From Abditibacteriaceae bacterium (GTDB lineage: Bacteria > Armatimonadota > Abditibacteriia > Abditibacteriales > Abditibacteriaceae): a stretch of DNA of 62,783 bases. The translations under genes were made by a program, and so were the position numbers. Position 1 is the stretch's first letter; each line of letters begins with the position of its first letter. The DNA lies in the NCBI GenBank assembly GCA_019239895.1, contig JAFAZH010000001.1, positions 1 to 62,783 on the forward strand, written 5' to 3'. Below, piece by piece: positions 53,668-62,643 of the stretch. The notes beneath the pieces were generated by a model. The model worked only from the letters and a program-made list of their open reading frames with translations, did not search any database and was not told where the DNA came from.

Positions 53668-54828
53668 TTAGGACTTGTCGCCAAACCACTTATTATAGAG
53701 CTTATCGTAGGTGCCATTCTCTTTAAGGGCTAAAAGAGCGTTGTTAACGGATTTACGATAGGGGCTGTTTTGCTGGAAGATAATGCCATAGTCTTCCTTA
53801 CGAAATACAGAGCCAATGACTTGAACTTTGCCGCTGCCCTCATGGGCCGCGTAGTAGAGCAAAACGGGTGCGTCAAAAACTACGGCATCCACTTGCTTTT
53901 TCAAAAGAGCTTCATACGCCTGAGTGATTTGCGTCACTTCTTGCACCTGCACGCCATGCCCATGCAGATATTGAGCGGAAGTGCTGCCCTGGGTGGTAGC
54001 CACGCGCTTGCCCGGCAAGTCGTCGGGGCCGCGAATGTCGCCTTGCAGTTGTTGCACGGTTAAAGAACTGGTGACTGCCGCCGTAAAATACGCCACAAAA
54101 GCAATGCCGGTGAACATCCACACAATAGCAATGAACCGCCCTACACCACTTTTTGGCATTTCATCAGCCTGTGCTCCCAATGTTCCCGCCGACCACCAGA
54201 GTGCCTTAAAAATGCCGGGGAAGTACGCCTTGTTCTCAATAATGCCCTGCGGGTGATTCCGCTCCAGGAACCAGACGACATGCGCCATAACCAGACTGAG
54301 CAACAAGATAATCCCGGCGAATTGGAGCATGATAGGCGATAGCAGCAAGGTCAGAATCCCTGGCATAGTGTTGCTGCCACTCGATTGATCGCGCACCAGA
54401 ATTTGCAAGCCAGAATCATAGATTGGCTGGGAGAAATCAAAATCCTTGTCGCGGTCAGCCGTGATGGAGATAGCGGCAATGCCCAGATCAGCTCGACCTG
54501 ACTTAACCTGAGCCAGCAGGTCTGGCATAGTAGGACTTACTGAAGTTTTCGACTTCAGCTTGAGTTGCTTGGCAATGCTTTGCCAGAGTTCGGTGCTAAA
54601 ACCCGTTAAGCTCCCCTGCTCTTGCACCACAAAGGGTGGAATCAAACGAGTAGCCACCCGCAAAGGACGGGAGGACAGTGGCGTTGATGCCTGAGTTGAT
54701 GAGGCAGCCGAAGTTACTGTCTGTGCCTGCACTCGAACTAAATTGAGGCTAATGAAGAGCACTGCCAGTACTGATATTAAATACTGTGAAACTACATGCC
54801 GCCTACTTGCCGGGTTTGTTAATACCAT
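53668..54828 (-). CDS. Prokaryotic ionotropic glutamate receptor-like protein (substrate-binding lobes around an ion-channel core)
   Basis: This 386-residue membrane protein has a signal peptide (to about 36) and binding lobe S1 (about 55-150), with R126 in ADRDKDFDFSQPI as the expected ligand carboxylate contact. M1 (about 163-187), a re-entrant pore loop (about 207-226, ALWWSAGTLGAQADEMPKS) and M3 (about 230-258, ending AYFTAAVTSSLTV, like the SYTANLAAFLTV gate) follow. Lobe S2 (about 262-385) has D319 in VFDAPVLLYY. This is the GluR0-type topology, but the potassium-filter signature TVGYG is replaced. The amino-acid ligand and ion selectivity are unknown. TATAAT ends only eight bases before the ATG, so the message may be leaderless. 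Confidence 0.88.
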   Translation of the reverse strand: MVLTNPASRRHVVSQYLISVLAVLFISLNLVRVQAQTVTSAASSTQASTPLSSRPLRVATRLIPPFVVQEQGSLTGFSTELWQSIAKQLKLKSKTSVSPTMPDLLAQVKSGRADLGIAAISITADRDKDFDFSQPIYDSGLQILVRDQSSGSNTMPGILTLLLSPIMLQFAGIILLLSLVMAHVVWFLERNHPQGIIENKAYFPGIFKALWWSAGTLGAQADEMPKSGVGRFIAIVWMFTGIAFVAYFTAAVTSSLTVQQLQGDIRGPDDLPGKRVATTQGSTSAQYLHGHGVQVQEVTQITQAYEALLKKQVDAVVFDAPVLLYYAAHEGSGKVQVIGSVFRKEDYGIIFQQNSPYRKSVNNALLALKENGTYDKLYNKWFGDKS

Positions 54829-54836
54829 AGGGTTAT

Positions 54837-54842
54837 ATTATA
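54837..54842 (-). promoter_or_regulatory. -10 element of the glutamate receptor-like gene
   Basis: A perfect TATAAT on the minus strand ends eight bases before the ATG and no ribosome-binding site is present. No convincing -35 is seen at the usual distance. Confidence 0.35.
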
Positions 54843-54859
54843 GAACCGCAGAGACATTG

Positions 54860-54950
54860 AGGGGAGAATGAAGATAGAGGATGGAGAATAGAAGATAGCC
54901 AATAGCGCACTGCTGTTACGATCCTCCATCCTCGTTCCTCGCTCTCCCCT
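54860..54950. repeat. Degenerate MITE-like inverted repeat
   Basis: The arms 54860-54889 and 54921-54950 match as inverted repeats at 24 of 30 positions. The centre and right arm (GCGCACT..., then ATCCTCC) resemble the element at 9551-9693. Just before it, GAACCGCAGAGAC (54843-54855) also occurs at 27914. The right end touches the stop codon of paralogue 2. Confidence 0.6.
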
Positions 54951-57145
54951 TAACTGGGCATTAGCTGGTGCCCGGTGCGGGCTTGCCAGGCATCTATCAC
55001 GAGCCACACCAGCATCATGGCAACGTCACCCAGCGCCAGGCCCAAGAACATCGGAGTCGTTTTGCGATAAGTTTCGCTGCCGCCAAAACGCGAGATGAGA
55101 ACTTTGCACATCCAGCCCAGAAAGATGGAGAACCAAAGCCGGTTCATGGGATACGTTATGGCCATCAAAAAGCCAATGGGGTGGAGAGGAAACCAGAGAA
55201 AGCGGCTACGGGCCAGCATGAGGCCATAGGTGCCAATGATACCTAACCCAACCCAAAACAGATTTGTCCAACTGGCATCAGTCACGCCATTGATAAGCGC
55301 GTTAGCATCCCCAGCAGGCTTTTGCGCGCCGCTATTAGCAAACCAACCTTCCAGTTGCAGGCCACCCTTTTCATAGCCGAAGCGTACATCCATATAAAGG
55401 CTGACCACCAACGTGATAACGATAACTGAAAAAATGAGCGCCAGGAGTGGCTTCATATTAATCTTGCGGTCGTAGGCCAGTTTAAAGCTCTGAATAAAGG
55501 ATGGCATTAAGAAGGCGCGTAGGTCAGTAATGAAAGCGCCTTGCAGAATGGAGCCAGGCACTAAGTTCTGCGGTGAGAGCCACTTACCCGGCCCGGAATT
55601 AAAAATCTGCGCCATGCTCCCCAGGGGCGACCAGCCGTGCTGCACGAACAGCAGACCCCCTTCGGCCACTACACGGGTGAGGGCAATCGCTACCATCAAA
55701 TAAATCAGCCATAGCACTAAAGCGACACTCAGCGTCATGCCCGCCAGCACGCTCCATGCCACCATAAAGACAAAGGAGAGGACAAAGCCCCAGAAAGCCA
55801 CCGGGTAGGAAAGGGCCTCTCGCCTTTCGCCCTCGCCTGCCGGGGCGCGGCCAAAAGCCCGTCGCGCAATATGGATAAAATGCTCGCGCCCCGTCCAGAG
55901 CACAATCGCCACATAGCCAATATAAGCCCCAATATGCTGGTACCCAGTGAACGTTTTCGCACCGGCTGTGCTACCGACCAGCCCCGGCAATGAGTTAGGC
56001 ATAAAGCCGGTATAATAGGCGACGACCAGTTCAAAGCGCATGAACCAGTAGAAAAACCAGAGCGAGAACGACACTTCGGAAGTCAGCAGAAAGGTGATAC
56101 CGACGGCAATCGGAAAGATTTGCATCGGCACCCAACCGATCTGATTCCACGGTGGCTCGGTAAAAAGTGGCCCGGTCAGAATTTCAAGCGGAATGTCGGG
56201 CACATCCGCAAAGTAAACGTGCAGCCCCTTAAAGAGCTGAATCGCCACGCCGAGGCCAAAACCGATCCACATCAGGGGATTGCGAAAAAATTGACCAAAC
56301 ACACCATACTTATCGCGCCGGTCTACATCTTCGGTCAGGTCGAGCGGCAGGCGCAAAAGGGGAAAAGCCAGGGCTTCGCGCTCGGCCCATTGCGCCCGCA
56401 GCATCACACTCAGGCAGCCCAGCATAAAGTAGGAGGCAAAGACAAAAACACCCCACGCGGCCAGGGGCACCAGCCATGCTGACCACGGCACGGCCTGATT
56501 GCCCCCCACATACCAACCCTGCACCACCGCTTTGCCGACTTCATCATATCTGCCACCATGCATCAAGGCGGGTGTGAACCAGGGGCGTAGGTTCGGCTCT
56601 AGAAACGACAGCCATTTGTTTTCGCGGGTCGCAAAATAGAAAGGCCCAATGATGTTGCTGAGAAAAAAGTTTTCCGCTCCATGCCCCGGCACCAGGGCGG
56701 AAAACAAGCAGGAGATATAGACAGTTAACACTTCGTTGCGAGAGAGAGCACGCCGCCCTAGAGAGCAACCGACCAGAGCCAAAATCCCCAAAACTCCGCA
56801 AGCCCAACCGAGAAAGTTATCGCGGGCGGCGGACAAGAGCAAAAAGGCAGCCCCTAAGAGCAGCACAGCCGCGATGGGCAAAACCACTGTACCGCGCGGC
56901 TGCATCGAAAGCAAGCGCACCAGGGGGTTAATCACTAAAAGGATGATGAGTAGGACGGCAATAGCGCCCGGTGGCAAATGCGCCGCGCCCAGGAAAGTAT
57001 TGGATAACTTAACGTCAATAATGGGAATGACGTAGCCCAAAACAGCGGCTAAGGCGAGGCAAAGCGCGACAACTCTGGGAGTAACTCCTCCACTCTCTTC
57101 AACCTCAACCGCCGTTGCGGATGCAGACGCGCCTGTTACTGGCAT
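54950..57145 (-). CDS. Polytopic membrane protein, DUF6785/DUF6784-like, paralogue 2
   Basis: This 731-residue inner-membrane protein is roughly half identical to the 51365-53482 product over its length (RENKWLSFLEPNLRPWFTPAL, EVSFSLWFFYWFM, ALTRVVAEGGLLFVQ, ARSRFLWFPLHPIGF, RFGGSETYRKTTPMFLGLALGD). It differs by an extra stretch of about 47 residues after the second or third helix (QPRGTVVLPIAAVLLLG...LGILALVGCSLG), which adds two membrane helices. The start is uncertain: the ATG at 57145 is used, while an in-frame TTG at 57268 would add 41 residues, close to the soluble tail length of paralogue 1. It is the first gene of the three-gene minus-strand run. The transported substrate is unknown. 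Confidence 0.82.
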   Translation of the reverse strand: MPVTGASASATAVEVEESGGVTPRVVALCLALAAVLGYVIPIIDVKLSNTFLGAAHLPPGAIAVLLIILLVINPLVRLLSMQPRGTVVLPIAAVLLLGAAFLLLSAARDNFLGWACGVLGILALVGCSLGRRALSRNEVLTVYISCLFSALVPGHGAENFFLSNIIGPFYFATRENKWLSFLEPNLRPWFTPALMHGGRYDEVGKAVVQGWYVGGNQAVPWSAWLVPLAAWGVFVFASYFMLGCLSVMLRAQWAEREALAFPLLRLPLDLTEDVDRRDKYGVFGQFFRNPLMWIGFGLGVAIQLFKGLHVYFADVPDIPLEILTGPLFTEPPWNQIGWVPMQIFPIAVGITFLLTSEVSFSLWFFYWFMRFELVVAYYTGFMPNSLPGLVGSTAGAKTFTGYQHIGAYIGYVAIVLWTGREHFIHIARRAFGRAPAGEGERREALSYPVAFWGFVLSFVFMVAWSVLAGMTLSVALVLWLIYLMVAIALTRVVAEGGLLFVQHGWSPLGSMAQIFNSGPGKWLSPQNLVPGSILQGAFITDLRAFLMPSFIQSFKLAYDRKINMKPLLALIFSVIVITLVVSLYMDVRFGYEKGGLQLEGWFANSGAQKPAGDANALINGVTDASWTNLFWVGLGIIGTYGLMLARSRFLWFPLHPIGFLMAITYPMNRLWFSIFLGWMCKVLISRFGGSETYRKTTPMFLGLALGDVAMMLVWLVIDAWQARTGHQLMPS

Positions 57146-57332
57146 CAGTCCCGCCTGCCCCAAACGAGGACTCTCAGCAGCCACGGAAACTCCCCCTGCA
57201 CCAACCGTGATTAAGCGTTTTATGAAGTGAATATGTCGCTGGCGTGGTTGAGAATCTTGCGAACCCAAACATAAATCGCGTGGAACTCCTCAAGTGCTGA
57301 CGTGATACAACCTAACTATAATGTTACGCCAG

Positions 57333-57352
57333 CCCGCTGCTTGAGCGGCGGG
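57333..57352. repeat. REP-like hairpin
   Basis: CCCGCTGCT pairs with AGCGGCGGG with one mismatch and a two-base loop. This is the same 9-2-9 geometry and similar sequence as 4740-4759. It sits in the divergent gap 57146-57582, which otherwise holds only the promoter at 57473-57501. Confidence 0.45.
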
Positions 57353-57472
57353 TCTAAGCTAACAATGATTGGTTAAAGATGAGGATTGTAACCTCACCCC
57401 TTAGGTAAATGGACAATGAAAGTCTATCATACGGCTACGCTGTCAGGATTCGCCCGGAAGAGGCTCCCCAAC

Positions 57473-57501
57473 CTGACCTTTTGTCACTGATTCGCTATAA
57501 T
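57473..57501 (+). promoter_or_regulatory. Predicted promoter of the GH26-like gene
   Basis: CTGACC (57473-57478) and a perfect TATAAT (57496-57501) are 17 bases apart. The start near 57508 would leave a leader of about 75 bases. Confidence 0.45.
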
Positions 57502-57582
57502 AATGGCTACGGTTTATCTCTTTCATTGACACTTCCCTGCATCAGTGCGCTCTAAAAGAAAAACAAGAACTGTCGCTGTGCC

Positions 57583-58986
57583 ATGACACTCGTATTCAAC
57601 CCTCCACTGTCCTTGCTGAGACGCTTGATTTTCATTTCGCTGCTTTTCCTGCTGTTCGGAGCAGAACATCACATAGCTTGGGGAGCAGCCTCTACACTCG
57701 CAAAGTTTGAGCCAAAAGATGGCTGCTATATCGGTGCTTTTATCGAACGAGATTTAACCCTTAAAAGCCTCATCCACGAAGAGGATAGCGGGCAGCGCAT
57801 CAGCGAGTTTGAGAATTTAACCAAGAAGAAGCACGCTTCCTATTTCACCTATGTCGGCTACGGCCAAGCCTTTCCTGCCGCCTGGGTCACCAAAGTCAAA
57901 GAGCGTGGAGCCGCGCCTCATATCGCCTTTGAGCCTAACGGCGGATTAGACATGGTTTACGATAGCGAATATCTCCGCAACTGGGCACGGGATGCAGCAC
58001 GGGCGCGTTGTCCGATTTTCCTGCGCTGGGCCAGCGAGATGAATGGCCCGTGGACGAACTATTCCCGCAACCCTGCTCTCTATATTGAAAAATTCCGCCT
58101 CATCGCTTCCATCATGAAGGAAGAAGCGCCCAATGTGGCAATGGTGTGGACGCCCTTTGCCGAGCCACGCGACCAGATACCCCTTTATTATCCGGGCGAT
58201 GATTATGTAGATTGGGTGGGGGTCAATATCTACAGCGTTTATGTCCATAACGGCGACCCATTGCAACCCGCCTATCAGGAAGACCCCATTGAATTCCTGC
58301 GCTACGTTTACAACACCTACGCCGACCGTAAGCCGATTCACATTTCTGAGTTCGCCGCCACCCTTTATTGTCGTGGTTCACAGAAAGAAACGGTAGATTT
58401 TGCCATTCAGAAAATTACACGCTTCTACACCACCGTGCATGAAGCCTTTCCCCGCGTCAAATCCATCAATTACTTTTGCCTGGATACCATCAATGCCGGG
58501 TTAGCTAACAACAACTATTCATTTTTGACCGATGGACGCGCTCTGGCCACCTATCGCAAGATGATCGCCGATAATTACTTTCTGGATAAAGTGGATTACG
58601 ACCCCAAGCAGTTCAGCCAGTGGATAAAACCGGGCACGACAGTTGTGGCGGGGGCTGGGCAAAATGGTGATGATTCCATTCTTGGCATCGGAGCGGTAGC
58701 CGCCAATCTCGATAAACCCATGCTGCGCGGTTTACATAATGGCGACATCATTCATGATGACCTAAACTTGCGCGCCCAATTACCTTTGGGTCTGCAACCC
58801 CAGGGCATCATGTGGCAGGTGGATGGGCAAACAATGGCGTTGACGAATACCCCACCCTATCGTGTCTCCATCGAGCGCGGACGCTTGGCCGCCGGACACC
58901 ATACCGCCCGCGTTATTGTCATTAACCACGATGCCGACCGCACCCAGTTTGAATCTCCCGAAGTCTCTTTTGAAGTGGCGCAATAA
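57583..58986 (+). CDS. Secreted GH26-like glycoside hydrolase (beta-mannanase type)
   Basis: This 467-residue secreted enzyme has a signal peptide to about residue 35 (HHIAWGAAS). The TIM barrel spans about 45-345. The acid/base is E152 in LRWASEMNGPW and the nucleophile is E256 in IHISEFAAT, both in standard GH26 positions; VDWVGVNIYS and PFAEPRDQIP line the cleft. Residues about 370-465 form a beta domain (NGDIIHDDLNLRAQLP, MWQVDGQTMALTNTPPYRVSI) of Ig/bacterial-surface type. GH26 enzymes mainly cut beta-1,4-mannan or mixed glucans, matching the alpha-galactosidase elsewhere in the window if galactomannan is the substrate (inference). No ribosome-binding site precedes the ATG. Confidence 0.88.
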   Translation: MTLVFNPPLSLLRRLIFISLLFLLFGAEHHIAWGAASTLAKFEPKDGCYIGAFIERDLTLKSLIHEEDSGQRISEFENLTKKKHASYFTYVGYGQAFPAAWVTKVKERGAAPHIAFEPNGGLDMVYDSEYLRNWARDAARARCPIFLRWASEMNGPWTNYSRNPALYIEKFRLIASIMKEEAPNVAMVWTPFAEPRDQIPLYYPGDDYVDWVGVNIYSVYVHNGDPLQPAYQEDPIEFLRYVYNTYADRKPIHISEFAATLYCRGSQKETVDFAIQKITRFYTTVHEAFPRVKSINYFCLDTINAGLANNNYSFLTDGRALATYRKMIADNYFLDKVDYDPKQFSQWIKPGTTVVAGAGQNGDDSILGIGAVAANLDKPMLRGLHNGDIIHDDLNLRAQLPLGLQPQGIMWQVDGQTMALTNTPPYRVSIERGRLAAGHHTARVIVINHDADRTQFESPEVSFEVAQ

Positions 58987-58998
58987 CAGACAGGAGAT

Positions 58999-59556
58999 TT
59001 ATTCAAATAGATTATCTACCGAAAAACTCCAGCCGGGCACCGCAGGTTCCGCTTCAGCCGTTTCTCCACGCCGATAAAGTGCGGGATGGTTAGGGTCACT
59101 GGCGCGATAGACGCGGATGACATCCTCACTGAGCAGGTCTACATCCCACACCACTAAAGTGCCTGCGGCAAAGTAATCGGCACGCTTCTGCGTCATTGCT
59201 CGTTCTGCGGCTGGGCCGTAATCTCCTTCGCTACGCACTTCCACCGCAAAGACAGGAGCACCCTGCAAGAACCTCATACCGGAGCGTGGCCCAGTGTAAA
59301 ACGCGGCATCCGGGCTGAATGATTCGCGGTGAGGCAGTTGCACCAGAAAGCCCTTATTGTCGCCATAGGCGCGGCCCGTACCGGTGCGTCGTGCATATTC
59401 TCGCAGTGCCACAAAGATTTCATCGCCCGCATAACCCGGTTCATCGCCTGTTGGTGACATGAGGATTAATTCTCCATTAACGATTTCGGCCTTGCGATTT
59501 TCAGGCACTTGATAGAGAGCTTCAATCTTAGCCTCTGGAACTTGAACTGTGGTCAT
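58999..59556 (-). CDS. Uma2 family (DUF820) putative restriction-like endonuclease
   Basis: This 185-residue cytoplasmic protein of the PD-(D/E)xK fold has its core residues in SPDAAFY (Asp about 80), FAVEVRSEGDY (Glu about 105) and the lysine/Tyr segment QKRADYFAAGTLVVWDVD. Uma2 proteins occur in many copies in cyanobacteria, Planctomycetota and Armatimonadota, often near mobile DNA, and their target is unknown. GAGG lies nine bases before the ATG at 59556. It is tail-to-tail with the GH26 gene, only 12 bases apart, and divergent from the xylanase, so it looks like an insertion between two hydrolase genes. Confidence 0.9.
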   Translation of the reverse strand: MTTVQVPEAKIEALYQVPENRKAEIVNGELILMSPTGDEPGYAGDEIFVALREYARRTGTGRAYGDNKGFLVQLPHRESFSPDAAFYTGPRSGMRFLQGAPVFAVEVRSEGDYGPAAERAMTQKRADYFAAGTLVVWDVDLLSEDVIRVYRASDPNHPALYRRGETAEAEPAVPGWSFSVDNLFE

Positions 59557-59636
59557 AAGCAGAACCTCACCACAAATTTTAGCACAGCTACCTGGGTATC
59601 ACTGTCACGCTTTGGAGCTTCCATTAAACTCAGCTT

Positions 59637-61922
59637 ATGCGATTCTTTCATGTATTACTGGCTTTGGTTATCACTTCTTTATTATCTACGCTATCTTCTG
59701 CTCAAACCAGAGAGCCAGATAATCTACTCAGTAATGGCGACTTTTCACGCAATGAAGCCAGTTGGGAATTACCCACAGGCGGGGCCGACACTTCTTTTGT
59801 AGCAGCCCAGGCGGGGCCATTTCGACGGGCACTGCACATTGTTCTCAGTCCTATGCAGGGTGAACCGCCCTATTCCATCGCCTTGCGCCAAGCGTTGGGT
59901 GTAGCTCTCAAAAAGGGCGATCCGCTAGTCATGCGGGTGTGGTTACGCTCGCCCAGCAACAACACAATCGGCGCATTTGTGGAGCAAGCCGCCGCCCCTT
60001 ACGCTAAGTTAATCAGCCAGGAGTTGAAGCTGACCCCGCAATGGAAACAGTATGAGATACGCGGCACCAGCCAGGCCGATTATCCCACCGAGGGCACCCG
60101 TGTAATTTTCCATTTAGGCTATGCGCCCGGCGTTGTAGAAATCACCGGAGTGCGCGTGTTTTCGACCAATGCAACTGTAGCCGCAGGACACTCTAACGCC
60201 ACCCCGGAACACCCTGAGAGCTTGATTACCAATGGTGACTTTAGCGGCCCGACAACTAATAATTGGACATGGACAACTGGCCCCAACCTTCAAGCCCAAA
60301 TTGTGCCTGCTGACATTGCGGTCAATCAACACGCCCTGCATCTAACGCTCAACCCCGACCCCAAAGCCGATCCGTGGGCCATCAACATGAACCAGACAGC
60401 GCAACGGTGGATTAGCCGCGATGATGCCCTTTATCTGCGGGCCTGGATGCGTAGCCCTGACCGCGTGCATGTCGGCCTGTTTTATGAATTGGCCGCCGCA
60501 CCGAACACCAAGAGCCTGAGCCAGACGGTGCAACTCACCCCGAAATGGAAAGAATATCGTTTTGTGGGTTACACAAAACAGACCTTCGGCCCAGGTGAAT
60601 CACGGCTCGTGCTGCACTTAGGGCACGACAAAGGTGTGATGGAAATTACGGGCGTGCGCCTCGAAAATTATGGCAAGGCTCCCCCGTCCATGTTTTCCGA
60701 AACCATAGATTATTGGGGCGGGCAGCAACCCACTGATGACTGGCGCGCACCTGCTTTAGAGCGCATCGAAAAAATCCGTGAAGGCGATGTCAAAGTTCGG
60801 GTGGTAGATGCGACTGGACAGCTCGTGCCTGGTGCGACGGTGAAAATCGAGCAGCAAGCGCATTACTTTCGCTTCGGCACCGCTGCCCCGGTCGCGCGGA
60901 TTCTGGATCAGAAGCACCCCGATAGCGTGCGCTTTCAACAGGAACTCAAGCGGCTTTACAACACGCTCACTTTTGAGAGCGACCTTAAATGGACGGATAT
61001 CAATGAATCAAAACTACAGCAAGTCGAGCAAGCCATTCCCTGGCTGCACGCCAACGGCATTATCAACATTCGCGGCCATAACCTGCTCTGGGGTTCCAAG
61101 CAATGCATGCCCCAGGCCGTGCAGAACCTGAGCAAAGAAGAGCTGCTCAAAGCCTGCCACGACCATGTGACGGCCCTCGCCAGCCGGATGCGCGGCAAAG
61201 TCTATCTGTGGGATGTCGTCAATGAAGCGGCGACCAATACATGGTTGTGGGATACCATTGGCTGGGAGAACTTTGCCAATGCTTACAAGTGGGCACATGA
61301 AGCCGATCCGACTGCCCTACTCTGTTATAACGATTACGACATTATCAACGAAGCCCAACATGGCCCGGCGCAGCGTTTGAAAGTTAAAGCACGTATTCAA
61401 TATCTACTCGATCACGGGGCACCTTTAGATGTGCTCGGTTTCCAGGGACACATGGGCGCACCCTTAACCACACCAAGCCGCATCATCGAAATCGTGGAAG
61501 AGATGGCGAAGTTTAATAAGCCCATTGAAATTACCGAATTCGACGCAGGTATCCCCGACGACCAAGTGCATGGTCAATATGTGCGCGACTGCATGACAGC
61601 CCTTTTTAGCGAGCCAGCCATTCACGCTTTCGTGATGTGGGGTTTCTGGGAAGGCGCGCACTGGCGAGCAGCGGAGGGTGGTGCCATGTTCCGCAAAGAC
61701 TGGAGCAAACGCCCCGCGCAAGAAGCTTATGAAGACCTCGTCTTCCATCAGTGGTGGACAAATGCTACTCTCACCACCGACACGGCGGGTCAGGCTAATA
61801 CCCGCGCCTTCTATGGTCTGCATCATGTTACCATCACCAAAGATGGCCAGCAGACAACTCAAACCCTACAATTACTACCAGGCACGCCAGGAGAAATGGT
61901 TGTAAAGTTAGTCAATCCATAA
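59637..61922 (+). CDS. Secreted GH10 endo-beta-1,4-xylanase with two N-terminal carbohydrate-binding modules
   Basis: This 761-residue secreted enzyme has a signal peptide to about residue 23 (LSTLSSAQ). Two homologous CBM4/9/22-type beta-sandwich modules follow (about 28-180 and 195-350), each opening with (L/I)(L/T)SNGDFS or LITNGDFS and ending with the matched phrase VxxITGVRxxxxG or VEITGVR. The GH10 barrel covers about 375-690, with acid/base E530 in WDVVNEAAT and nucleophile E634 in IEITEFDAG; LRGHNLLWG-type and LGFQGHMG motifs agree. A small C-terminal beta segment (about 700-760) closes it. It should hydrolyse xylan outside the cell. No ribosome-binding site is clear before the ATG. 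Confidence 0.92.
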   Translation: MRFFHVLLALVITSLLSTLSSAQTREPDNLLSNGDFSRNEASWELPTGGADTSFVAAQAGPFRRALHIVLSPMQGEPPYSIALRQALGVALKKGDPLVMRVWLRSPSNNTIGAFVEQAAAPYAKLISQELKLTPQWKQYEIRGTSQADYPTEGTRVIFHLGYAPGVVEITGVRVFSTNATVAAGHSNATPEHPESLITNGDFSGPTTNNWTWTTGPNLQAQIVPADIAVNQHALHLTLNPDPKADPWAINMNQTAQRWISRDDALYLRAWMRSPDRVHVGLFYELAAAPNTKSLSQTVQLTPKWKEYRFVGYTKQTFGPGESRLVLHLGHDKGVMEITGVRLENYGKAPPSMFSETIDYWGGQQPTDDWRAPALERIEKIREGDVKVRVVDATGQLVPGATVKIEQQAHYFRFGTAAPVARILDQKHPDSVRFQQELKRLYNTLTFESDLKWTDINESKLQQVEQAIPWLHANGIINIRGHNLLWGSKQCMPQAVQNLSKEELLKACHDHVTALASRMRGKVYLWDVVNEAATNTWLWDTIGWENFANAYKWAHEADPTALLCYNDYDIINEAQHGPAQRLKVKARIQYLLDHGAPLDVLGFQGHMGAPLTTPSRIIEIVEEMAKFNKPIEITEFDAGIPDDQVHGQYVRDCMTALFSEPAIHAFVMWGFWEGAHWRAAEGGAMFRKDWSKRPAQEAYEDLVFHQWWTNATLTTDTAGQANTRAFYGLHHVTITKDGQQTTQTLQLLPGTPGEMVVKLVNP

Positions 61923-62063
61923 AACTCTTATTTGATGGTCACTGCGCCAACAATGCATCATCAGTAGCCCATGACCATGCTTAAAGAGAATTCTTTACAG
62001 CACCGGATTCACCTGTAGGAGTTATAATAGCCCTAATATCTACTTGATAAGTGGAGCGAGTTG

Positions 62064-62615
62064 ATGAAAGAAATTTACTGGGTGCAAGAGAATATCGGGG
62101 TATATACATCCCGTCGCGTTCATTGGACATGGCGTAATTTTCGGCCCTATAAGTTCTCATTGCGTTGCACCCATTGCCAGACCCCTTTTCATGGCGCTCT
62201 ACACACTTCGCTTCCGGCTTCTCATCCTGCCAGCGCCCATGCTTTCCGCTGTCCTCATTGCAAACACTATGCGCCTCCCCTCCCACCCCGCTGGCGGCTG
62301 GCTTGTCTCGTATTGCCTTTCTTGCTACCACTCTGCCTGACGCTTAATTACCGGCGTTCGCCCAGAGCCATGCAGCAGGCTTTAGACACCGGTTGGATAG
62401 GGTTCTTTTCTTACAGCATTATCCTTTGTTGTTTAGCCGGTGGTTGTCTTCTCTCCGGTTATCTCACCAACCTCGCCAACACTCCTATTCCGATAATTAT
62501 TAACGGCAAGACCCCCTACGATAATAACGGGGATGCTCTCTCGACAATTGAACAAGAGACTGGCTATAGCAAAGAGCAACTCCGTCAATTGGCATTTCAA
62601 GCGCGCGATCATTAA
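62064..62615 (+). CDS. Small membrane protein with zinc-ribbon N-terminus, unknown function
   Basis: This 183-residue protein has a zinc-ribbon-like pair CTHC (about 36-39) and CPHC (about 64-67) in a basic N-terminal region, followed by two membrane helices (about 79-95 and 115-140) and an acidic soluble tail with DALSTIEQETGYSKEQL (about 158-174). No known family is recognised. The pattern of zinc ribbon plus membrane anchor is seen in proteins that sense or tether factors at the membrane. The ATG at 62064 follows GGAG by seven bases; a TTG immediately before it is the alternative. It is followed at once by IS5-family DNA. Confidence 0.75.
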   Translation: MKEIYWVQENIGVYTSRRVHWTWRNFRPYKFSLRCTHCQTPFHGALHTSLPASHPASAHAFRCPHCKHYAPPLPPRWRLACLVLPFLLPLCLTLNYRRSPRAMQQALDTGWIGFFSYSIILCCLAGGCLLSGYLTNLANTPIPIIINGKTPYDNNGDALSTIEQETGYSKEQLRQLAFQARDH

Positions 62616-62643
62616 TAGTCCTTAGTAACACCGATTCAGCTCA

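Noticed and set aside
57146..57268. N-terminal extension of paralogue 2 to a TTG at 57268
   Set aside because: No ribosome-binding site and a rare start codon; kept as an alternative because paralogue 1 has a tail of similar length.
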